Origin: Anaspis maculata
Taxonomy: Eukaryota > Arthropoda > Insecta > Coleoptera > Scraptiidae
DNA length: 64,000 bases
Reading direction: 5' to 3'
NCBI GenBank assembly: GCA_949128115.1
Contig: OX421961.1
Coordinates: 122,639,050 to 122,703,049 of the forward strand
Shown: piece after piece, positions 20,655-30,130 of the stretch
Numbering within the stretch: position 1 is the stretch's first letter
Layout of the letters: each line of letters begins with the position of its first letter
Notes under the pieces: generated by a model
The model's input: the letters and a program-made list of their open reading frames with translations, nothing else
Database searches by the model: none
What the model was told of the DNA's origin: nothing
Made by a program: the position numbers and the translations under genes

Positions 20655-22384
20655 ACTTGTTGCATTATTTATTTGTAAATCATATTGTTTGTTGAGCTAG
20701 AATTTGTTAGCAAAAATTTTGTTATTATGATTTACTTAGTGCGTATCGTTTTTAATTATAATCATCATCATCATCATCATCAATAATCATCATAAGTACT
20801 TAAAAACGAGTAATAATAAGCATAAGTACAAGAGTAAGTGAAACAACCCTTCTGTATCTACGCCACTGGACATTGGAAGGCTGTATATCCCATAGAAAGC
20901 CTTTTGAAAAATATATAATTAGGCATGTCGAGTTATTTTTCGATCGACCAACTACTGGTGGAATCCTGTTTTTATAAATCGAAGTATCAAACGATCCCGC
21001 ACAATTCTGTCATGAAAAATACTGATGTTAAAAAAAGATCTTTGGAGATTTGAGTTGGTCCTGGTGTTTCGAACAGAAGTGCCAAACTTGCTCAGTCGAG
21101 TCGTGGATTCGACAAGATCTCGGACGTGAACCGTTCGGTTCGAGATCTAGAGCGTTTATTTTTTTTTATGGGCGCCAAGGTCCGGATTGGCGACCAGCGT
21201 TTTCGCTGTCGAAGGACCTATTCGACAGTAGGTCAACTCGACACTCACACGCAAAAAAACGAAAATACGAATACGAAAATAAAATCGAAGAATTCAAACA
21301 CCAGGTTGTTTTAAGAATTTTGTGTACTTGAAAAAAAATCAAATTACTAAGTCAAGATTGTGTCAGTAACGCAGAATGTCAAATTGTTGACATCAAGCAG
21401 AAAGAAAATGGAACAAGAAATTAATTATTAACTAACAGCGGAAACAAAAATTCAAAAGGGCGTTTTCATTTAAAAAGTTCGCGGTAAAATACAATCGATC
21501 AAAATAGGAGAAGAGAAAAGTACTTATGGCTAAAATTTTGAGCGCAGGCGCAACCGAGGGTTACGTTTTCTGTGAAAACAAGAATCAAAGTCGCGTATCC
21601 CTAGTTTTTGTGCACATAAAGTCGGCGTCGCACGATTCCTGATTTTCAAAATAAAAAAAAGGCCTGCAAACAAAAGAGACTTCTTTCGTCTAAGAGAAAA
21701 AGAAGAAAACCAAAAGAGCAGAAAAACCGAAAAACTTACGAGTTGTTACAGGTGTCTTTGAAGTGGGAATTCATTGGTGGGTTTTTAATCCGACACGAGG
21801 TCTATATGGATCACTTTTCACCAGATCCAATTATTGGAAACTCACGAGGTGATTTTTCCCTTCACTCGGAAGATTGGCACACGGCACTTTTATACACCTG
21901 GAGTTTCACCCGGCCGAAATTCACGTAAAATTTGCGAAGCTAATTGACGTCGGTCGATTTTATTCAATTGTTCGAGCAGAATGCGATAAGCTCGTAGGTA
22001 CCTAAGGCGTTATCAAAGTTCGGGTGGTATAAGAAACAGCGCTCTAATTCAATTTTTGCCGACGAACTACAGGTCGAAAAATAAACCGTAACAATTCTTA
22101 TGAGAAATGGCCCCCAGTTAAATTTTTTGCATTTTTAATATGTTGTAGATCATGGGATAGTAATTAAATACGTGAACCTCAAATTTGAATAATGGACAGT
22201 TTTTCACCCACAGAAGGTTGAAGTTGGAGCTTCTGGCGGCTCAAAATTGATATTATGACGCGATAAAAGTTTTTTTTTGTTTCTCATCAAGTTGTGTTCT
22301 ATGCCAATTACTTGTATTCATTTGAGAAAAAAATACCAACCTTCTCCTTCACCCCAAACCCCTACAGGGTCAGAAAATTCGACA
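20655..22384. other. Unassigned 1.7 kb
   Basis: It holds an (ATC)n microsatellite at about 20761-20782. A 93-codon frame at 21050-21331 (+) has no recognised motif. Otherwise it is AT-rich DNA with many A-runs. No RNA gene is seen. Confidence 0.4.
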
Positions 22385-22850
22385 TTACTTCCAAAAGTCA
22401 TGCGGATAGATGGCTTGGATAGATTCTGTGATTTAAGTTATGAATTTTGATATAAAAATTGTTTTCGATCCTTGACGTTGGGGTGACGAGTTCCAAGTTT
22501 ATTCGGTTAATTTGACTGAATTTTTGGTATTGTGTACTTTCAGCTATCCTGAACAAAAAGCTCTGATGCCAAAACTCAATCCTATGTACAGTTTTCGTTC
22601 TACAGGGGACTGAAGTTCAATATTTATGCTCTCAATTATTCAACTTTAGTCCCCTGTAGAACAAAACCTGTTCATAAGTATAAGTTCTGGTATGAGAACG
22701 TTCAGCAAATCTAGAAGTACACAATACCAAAAATTCAGCCAAATTACAATGAACCGAAGAAAATTGGAAAATCGTCATCGCAACGTTGGGGTGGAAAATA
22801 ATTTTCACGTTAAAATTCATAATTTCAATCACAGGAGCCATCTGAATGGC
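22385..22850. mobile_element. Palindromic element, about 465 bp
   Basis: GGCTGAATTTTTGGTATTGTGTACTT-like sequence pairs at 22515-22545 and, inverted, 22715-22740. GTTCTACAGGGGACT pairs about the centre near 22615. Outer blocks CCAACGTTG and GAATTTTAACG/GAATTTTGATA also pair. No coding potential or target duplication is seen. Confidence 0.8.
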
Positions 22851-22974
22851 TTTTGCGAGTAATCTCGAATTTTATGATGCTGGAATATGGGTCGCACGAA
22901 TATTACTTTGTTCAATATCCACTTTTCACTGAAGATGACTTATTAACACAGTCATATTATTCTCTGTATCCTTC

Positions 22975-23450
22975 AAAATTCCATCGTAAAATATAAAAAA
23001 ATAGCTTGAAGTTGGAATACGACAGCGGGCGAACAGATGACCGAATCATCATTTTTGGTACCAGAGTGTGCTGGGATTTGATGGCGAACTCCCAACAGTT
23101 CTTTGCTGATGGTACGTTCAAAGTGACTCCAAATCCTTTTGAACAACTTTACGCAATCCATGCTTCTAAATCTGAGCGCAATATTTGGCCAATATTCGCT
23201 CTTCTTCCCAATCGCCGTGAAGAATCGCCGTATTGTCGACTTTTGGAACAGCTGAAAAAAAAGTATCTGTTTCGTGGTCACCACAATCTGCGACGATTGA
23301 TTTTGAGAAGGCTGCAGCAAACGCATTTGGAAAAGAATTTACGCCAATCAAGGTCCAAGGCTATTTTTTTTTCCAGAACAGTTCTCTGTCCAGTTTTGTT
23401 TCTGCAGCGGCTGCCGCCCTCGACTGGAAGCGAGTCCAAGATTCCTAATA
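22975..23450 (+). pseudogene. MULE transposase remnant, catalytic core part
   Basis: The frame from 23006 gives RIIIFGTRVCWDLMANSQQ, then ADGTFKVTPNPFEQLYAIHA, which contains the 'DGTFK' block with the first catalytic Asp. Next are FALLPNRREESPYCRLLEQL and, after a +1 shift near 23275, IDFEKAAANAFGKEF with the second catalytic Asp. The C-x-x-H block and C-terminus are lost after about 23400. The family is the FLYWCH/MULE type, as for the remnant at 189-854. Immediately downstream lies foldback G. Confidence 0.88.
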
Positions 23451-23600
23451 AACCAACATCTACTCGTGGCTCGGGAACCAGTGGATTCGGTGGCGCCCGA
23501 CCCTACTAACCAGAACCTCTCATTCGGCGGAGGTATGTCGCTCCGTTACGATATATAATATATAAATAAATGATAAATATTTTTCTCTTTATCGGCTCCT

Positions 23601-25128
23601 TATAGGCCAGGCGGTAGGTCATTCTGGATAGAAAAAATTCCGACCAAAGCTTTTATGGTGTCAAACTCTTCGTAAGGTCAGTAGGTATCTACCACTGAGT
23701 TTCCGCCCAAAAACGAGTTGTGCTGATTCCTCCACATCTGTCCAAAGGTAAAAGATGTCTTGAAGGTGCAAAAAGACCTGTTAAACCCCCGTACTTTTCC
23801 ATTTTATTTGCCTCAATGCAAACGTACAACTCTTACGCATACATTGGAAGCATTTGTCATCATCTCTGTGCCAGTCTTACTGTTGAAAAAAAGATTTCTT
23901 TGTGCGGGGCAGATAAATCACATTTGATTGTTTTTCCACACAAGATAACGATGGAGCAACATGTATTTTGCCTGTTTTCTACTAAGTCGTACCCACTGAA
24001 CCCATTTATGGTGTTGAAATTTCAATAACAGCATTTTTGAAGATATTGCCCGCTAAGAAGTGGATAATTTTTACCCGCCTGTTCAGCAGCAATTTTTTCA
24101 ATTTTACCAAACACCGTTTTTGAAAATTTTAGAAGGAATGACAAGCTGGAACTCTTTTCTAATGATATTATGTCTGGCTTAACCGCGGCACGCTTTTGGA
24201 AAGTGTAGGAAACGGTTTTCTTTTCGAGCGGTTCTATTTTATCCGCGTGCGGCCGTGCCTACTTGACATAGACCGAACTGATTACAGAAGCTTGGAAATG
24301 TAGTCTCTTCCAGCTTTAAAACACGACCATTATTGATAAAATAATGTACGATTTCTTCATAAATCAATGTACAAAGTCTTAATAATAATGGTCGTGTTTT
24401 AAAGCTGAAAAAAGAGTACATTTCTAAGCTCGTCTAAACAGTCCGGTCTATGTCAAGTAGGCACGGCCGCACGCGGGTGTAATAGGACAGCTCGAAAAGA
24501 AATAAGTTTTTTAGACTTTCAAGTGCGTGCCGCGTTTAAGCCAGGCATGATATAGTTAGAGAAGAGCTTGAGCTTTTTATTACTTATAAAATTTTTGCAA
24601 ACGGTGTTTGGTAAAATTGAAAAAATCGCTGCTGAACAGGCGGGTATAAATTATCCAGTTCTTAGCGGGCAATATCTTCAAAAATGCTGTTATTGAAATT
24701 TTAACACCATAAATGGGTTCAGTGGGTACAAGTTAGTAAAAAACATCCAAAATACATGTTGCTCCATCGTTTTCTTGTGTGGAAAAACAATCAAATGTGA
24801 TTTATTTGACCCGCACAAAGAAATCTTTTTTTTCAACAGTAAGACTGGCACAGAGATGATGACAAATGCTTCCAATGTTTGCGTAAGAGTTGTACGTTTG
24901 CATTGAGGCAAATAAAATGAAAAAGTACGGGGGTTTAACAGGTCTTTTTGCACCTTCAAGACATCTTTTACCTTTGGGCAGATGTGGAGGAATCAGCACA
25001 ACTCGTTTTTGGGCGGAAACTCAGTGGTAGATACCTGCTGACCTTACGAAGAGTTTGACACCATAAAAGCTTTGGTCGGAGTTTTTTCCAGATTGTAGTG
25101 ATTTTACCGACATACCGCCTGGCCTATT
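23601..25128. mobile_element. Foldback, family G, 1.53 kb
   Basis: TATAGGCCAGGCGGTA at the left and TACCGCCTGGCCTAT at the right are the outer inverted pair. Long arms of about 700 bp follow, for example AAAAAGACCTGTTAAACCCC (23778) with its inverse near 24925, and ATGGTCGTGTTTTAAAGCTG near 24388 paired with 24313-24332. The axis is near 24358. Both arms carry a 90-100 codon frame (23720-24028 + and 24690-24999 -) as mirror copies. Its translation is not recognised. Arms are roughly 90 percent alike by eye. Confidence 0.88.
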
Positions 25129-25185
25129 ATGCCATAAAAGTTTTTGTGCTTTATCATCAAAGCGCGACGGGGGAGCAAAAAAAAA

Positions 25186-25606
25186 GTCCGGTGGCCTGGT
25201 GGGGGTGACAGGAATGGAGACGCCAGGACTTCGTTAACGCACGTCGACCACAGGGAAGTCCTTTTCCAATTTTTCTTCTACTTGTGAGAGAGTTAGAAGT
25301 TATGTAGATCTGGCACGTTGCGTTTTGTCTTTCATTGTTATATTGCGGAGGCCATATGCCCCGTCTACGCTTGGGAGAGTCTTCAACTCTTTCCAGTTTA
25401 GTTTGTAGGTTTGAAGCTTCTCGCATCTTGTACCTGGCCCGGCGGGCGTTATTATTGTGAATGTGTTTCCAGTTCATTTATTTTCCTTGTGTAAATTACA
25501 CGATTTGTACAATGCACTTGTTCTCGTTCATTTGTACGTTCCTTCCGCACAATATTCAAGTTTGAATGCGGTTGTTGTACGGAGCGGACTCCTCCGGTTC
25601 GCAAGG
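25186..25606. repeat. Dispersed repeat L, copy 1 (possible solo LTR)
   Basis: Collinear with 52632-53082. Shared blocks include GCCTGGTGGGGG, CACAGGGAAGTCCTTTT, TTGTTATATTGCGG, GAGAGTCTTCAACTCT, TAAATTACACGATTTG and CAAGTTTGAATGCGGTTGTT. Length near 420 bp, non-coding composition and the position of copy 2 next to gypsy remnants make an LTR plausible, but TG..CA ends, PBS and target duplication were not established. Confidence 0.75.
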
Positions 25607-27504
25607 TTCGATAGTCCTGATAGTCCATAGTCCATATCCTCGAAGATAACCAACCCCCCATTGTGTCGGTCTTTCAGTCGGACTCCGACAAATTAACAAG
25701 GTGCGGATGGTGGCATGCTGCAAACGTCAATCGACTTGAAAACTTTCCAGTTTTTGCTGTCGAGAGGTCACGGACTTTGAACAAAAACTCGGTTTGACAT
25801 GTTTGCGTCCATAACTAAATATAGGTCTTCGAATATTTCTCACAAAATTTACTCACAATGCCAATGTTACTTTTTATGTGGAAAAGACTACCTGATGGAT
25901 TTTTAAATAGATTGTGGAACGTACCCTGCCATATTTCCACCTGCCACTCCCGATCACATCCCCCTCAGCCCTCACCCCTTCCTCTCGCCAGCACAATGCA
26001 TCATAATTGCGCTTGCTGCATGGATTCTTCCCAACACTGCACATAGTGTCAGTTGTTGATCAATACGAGCTCAACTCACCTAATGGAAACTTCGACGAAC
26101 TCCGTTGTTTATAACCGCATGATCCATTTTAACAAAGCTGTTAAATAAAGCATGACACAACGGCTTCCACCCGAGGTTTACACGGATGCTCGATTGTAAT
26201 GCACCATAATCTACTCATCACCGCAGATATAAAGCTCAAAAACAGCAGCGGCAGAAGCACCACACATTTCCAAACGAAAACAATAATCTCCGGAGTCGAG
26301 GCGAGCGCACACAAACCATTCGAGAGATAGAGGAGCAGACATAGGTTATACCGGAAGTCGGATGGAAAAGAATTATATTTTCGACGAAAGCATCAAGGAC
26401 GGCCTAAAAAGCGCCGGAGCGAACGATTTTCGCATATTATTCCGGCGATCGACTGTGATGCATTCGTGTTTCCCCTCTTGGAATAATAGAAGGGCAACAC
26501 TAGGAAACAGGGTCGAAAGTCGAATGGAGATCAATGAACTTTGCCTGGAGCTGATGTGTTTGTTTTGATTGATTTGGCAATTTGAATATTCAACCTCTGG
26601 TCTCAGCAGCGATCAATGTTATGATGCAAAGTTTGGGACTTAGGGATTTACTAGTATAATTTTTAGATAGAAGGTTGTATATTTTTTCCAATTCTAGGCT
26701 TAACAACGACCCAGGTGGTGCATCAGCTGACCGCACCAAATCACGGAGGCGCAAGGGGTTTTCCTTTGGGGAAACAATTTCTTTCGTGGCCATTAATCGA
26801 CCGAAAGTTCTCTACCCGACGTGACAGTGGAACACGCTTTTCTTTTTTCCGGAGTTCCAGACACAACTCCCCATTTCAGGTTTTGGGTCACCGGGGTTTA
26901 CTCGATACCTCACCCTTTCGGATTTACTCTTGCATACAACGATCAGCTGAGCTGGCTGCACACAAAGCTGCCGCGTGAATTTTTAATAAACATTTAGCCG
27001 ACATGTCTTGTGTTTGCTTTCGTGGGAAGGAAGGGCGGCTTAACAAGACATGTAATTTTCTCGGAGGCACGGAATGGCTTTGCTCGCGCGCTTGATCCGC
27101 CGGGTCGGTTGGTGGTGTGCATTCATAATTTAAAACTAAATTACTTCTGTAAATCTAGAGATATATTATATGTATGTAAACACAATGGGGGCGCACTACA
27201 CGGCACATCCAAGGACCCAGATTAACCTTAAATATTCATTGGGCCGAAACCGATGTTTTGGTTCAACGCGTCCCGGCGTCTCCGCACTCTCTATGTGTAG
27301 CACTACTTCTGTGTTACAGTCGCCAGATTTTGCGATTCAGTATATAGACTACACATTGTGAATCTAAAGTGCAACTTACGAAAACAAACAGCCGGAATCG
27401 CTAATGGTTTACTCTTCTGTGACGGCGGTGGGATGCGAATGTTTCTGAAATTTTAATCAATTTCCCAGACGAGCTGGAAACTTCGCAGATGTGATAGTGG
27501 CACC
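25607..27504. other. Unassigned 1.9 kb
   Basis: No recognised gene. It is richer in G+C than most of the window and free of obvious repeats, so it may be old host DNA. Open frames up to 87 codons (26715-26978 +) show no domain. Confidence 0.35.
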
Positions 27505-28037
27505 ACAGACTTGGTTGGTACCTTAAATTAAGAGTTCTTGGAACGCTTGACGTTGCTTTTTTATCGAAACGAATCACATTTTCGTCTGGCGATGTCTGGT
27601 TTTATCTACAGAAACTGTAAATTCTTTCGCAATGTCTCAGGGTTGATGATTTTGTATTCGTCTTTGGTGCGCAGTAGGCTGGAGTATGGGGCACTAATAT
27701 GGCATCCCATTCATGCTTCGCAGAGCAAATCGATTGAGGCCGTTCAGAGACGATTCTTGAAACTCTCAAAATTCAAAAAGGATGGAGTTTACCCAGCGAG
27801 AGGTTACGACCACGATTCTCTATTTATTGAGTGAATTCAATGTTGACTCTCTGGATAGGCGCAGATCGAAAATTGCGGTAACATTTCTTGTGCGTCTCTG
27901 TCGAGGAGACATGAACTGTTCATATTTGCTAGGACAGCTCAGGTTTCTCATACCAAGATCGTCATCTAGACTTCAGCACACTTTTTATTGTGACCGTCCT
28001 AACACTAACCTGATGCATAGATCTCCGGTATTTTATA
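27505..28037 (+). pseudogene. LINE reverse transcriptase C-terminal region, 5' part
   Basis: The frame carries the conserved tail of non-LTR RT proteins: SSLVRSRLEYGALIWHP and IEAVQRRFLKLSKFKKDG. After a frameshift come YDHDSLFIEFNVDSLDRRRS and then an LCRG...LLGQLRFLIPRSS block. This matches jockey/RTE-like LINE C-termini. The RT palm and endonuclease are missing upstream. Foldback H is inserted into its end at a TA site, separating it from the part at 29066. Confidence 0.88.
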
Positions 28038-29065
28038 CCGGGTGATCATTTGAAAACTATCCACCTGCAATAACTTCCGATTCCTAGTAAATATTTCTTC
28101 GGGCAAAAACAGGTCGATTTTTATATCGAGGGGGGCATCTAAAACATACATTGGCAAATTTTTATCTTCAGCCCCCTCGCCCCCACCCATCCCAAAAATT
28201 GAATTTCAAATGACACTACCTACCTTGCGATACATCAAATTGAAGAAAATAAAATTCTTTTTTTGGAAAAAATATTTTCAAAAATTTTAACTTTACCCCC
28301 CTTCTCCCTAAAATTTCTCTAAGTGTCCCTTTCAATATTCTGGACCCCTCAATTCTTTTCAGTTTAGTCAGCATCATCCTGAATAGCTTCAAAGAAGAGA
28401 ATTTTAGGTGGAAAAAGTGCCACGCAAATTGACCCCATTGCTCTCCCCCACCTCGACATCAAAATTCAACAAAATACCACACACTTTGTGATACATCAAA
28501 TAAAAGGAAATCAAATTCTCTTTCTGAAAACTATTTTTTTGAAATTTTCAACCCCTCCTCCATTCAACTGGACATTTGGAGTATTTTAGTAGGAGAACGG
28601 GGCTTATTTGATGTATCACAAAGTAGGTATTGTCATTTTAGATTTTAAAGGTGAGGAGGGGGGAGCGAAGAGGTGAATTTGGGTGGCACTTTTTCCATAG
28701 AAAATTTTCTCTTTCGATGCTGTGCAGGATGACGTTAACTGCATTGAAGAGACTTGAGAGGTCAAGAATATTTAATTGGACACTTAGAGAATTTGGGGGG
28801 GAAGAGGGGTGGGGTTGAAATTTTAGAAATATTTTTCAGAAAGAGAATTTATTTCTGTTGAATTTGATGTATCGCAAAATAGGTAGGGTCATTTGAAATT
28901 TCAAAGTTGGGGTAGATGGGGGCGAGGGGGCTACAGATAGAAAATCGCTCATGTATGTTTTAGATGTCCCCCTGGATATAAAAATCGACCTGTTCTTGCT
29001 CGGAGACAGTACTCACTAGGAATCGGGAGTTATTGCAGGTGGATAGTTTTCAAATGATCACCCGG
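28038..29065. mobile_element. Foldback, family H, complete copy
   Basis: Ends CCGGGTGATCATTTGAAAAC and the exact complement at 29046-29065 continue as a nearly perfect inverted repeat through CTATCCACCTGCAATAACT and CGATTCCTAGT. Arms of about 500 bp contain AACAGGTCGATTTTTATATC and CCCCCTCGCCCCCA with their mirrors. TA flanks both sides (28036-37, 29066-67). It has no coding frame. Fragments of the family lie at 15362-15640 and 18605-19078. It sits inside a LINE. Confidence 0.93.
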
Positions 29066-29340
29066 TATGTGTGATACATTCAATTCTGTTTCTGAGGACT
29101 GTGATTCACACTTCACCACTTTGGGCAGAATCAAGAGTCTCTTTCAGTCTGTTGTGGCGTTTATGTATATCTTATTTATTCCTATTTTCTTCCTATTTTA
29201 TTCCTAATTCCTTCCACTCCCAGGCGGTGTCTCCCAATGTTGAAAAGGGCAAAATCAAACGACTAAAAGCTCTTTGGATTCCATTATTAGTAGTAATGTG
29301 AAATTACGTGTAATTTATAAAACCTAAAATTCGACTTGAA
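29066..29340 (+). pseudogene. LINE C-terminal remnant, 3' part
   Basis: Sequence resuming after foldback H reads MCDTFNSVSEDCDSHFT and FQSVVAFMYILFIPIFF, fitting the poorly conserved end and 3' UTR of the LINE interrupted at 28037. Assignment rests on continuity across the insertion more than on motifs. Confidence 0.55.
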
Positions 29341-29946
29341 ATTTCAGTCAACTCACTTTGGCTGTTATTCATGTAATTAATGAAATTTATGCCCAATGCA
29401 GCTGCTGCAGCTCATAAATAGTATATTACATACCGAAACGAGAAATACATCATTACTGCTGAGGGCACAGAGAGCCCGAAGCTGGAATGATCTATTTACC
29501 GTCGGGAGTATATAAACTATTTTACTCACAACCATGTACTCAGCTTGCAGGATAACCGGCGTTCAAAAGTTGAAATTTGAAATTGAAAATTAACTGTTTG
29601 TCATAACTTCCAGATAGGCCGATTAATTTTGCTGAATCGTGGTTCAGGAAATATTGATTAACACACTTATTGTTTGGTTGGATGCATATTTTGAAATTTC
29701 CCTTCTAAAGCTACCATTTCTTCACTTTCTCGGGAGGTCAGCAATGGGTCGCTTCCCGACCTCCTACTAGGTATGTAATGAATCAATTACCATAGTGGTT
29801 GTGAGTAAAATCAATTATTGATGTTTTTGCTAAATCATCAGCGTTACTTTTGATGCCAATAAAGAAAAGTCATTTGAATCTGAAATTATTTCTTAAAAAA
29901 AAAAAAGCCACTCGTAGGTCATTTTTATGCCAACAATATTTTCTGG
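29341..29946. other. Unassigned; possible 296 bp MITE inside
   Basis: ATTTTACTCACAACCA at 29519-29534 recurs inverted as TGGTTGTGAGTAAAAT at 29797-29812, bounding about 294 bp with no further complementarity except a hairpin AGGTCAGCAATGGGTCGCTTC. No gene. Confidence 0.45.
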
Positions 29947-30116
29947 AGGAGCTTCTGTTGTGGTGGTCAGCGCGTTCGCCTGCCAAGCTAGAGGTCGCGG
30001 GTTCGATCTCCGCCGGGGTCGGATTCAAAATTTCCGGTATAGTGGAGGAAAGCATTCACGGGCGCCGGTGTTGGGCCTCGTTGCGGAAATAGGCCGACGT
30101 TTAATAACACGGAAAA
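29947..30116 (+). mobile_element. tRNA-derived SINE, family 1, copy 2
   Basis: Box A-like TGGTCAGCGCG and box B GGTTCGATCTCC are followed by AATTTCCGGTATAGTGGAGG and GCGGAAATAGGCCGACG, as in the copy at 8452-8786 but with a shorter centre. Flanks CAATATTTTCTGG (29934-29946) and CAACATTTTTCTGG (30117-30130) look like a slightly diverged target duplication. Confidence 0.87.
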
Positions 30117-30130
30117 CAACATTTTTCTGG

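Noticed and set aside
24690..24999. Separate gene on the minus strand similar to the frame at 23720-24028
   Set aside because: It is the mirror copy in the right arm of foldback G, so the similarity comes from the inverted repeat.
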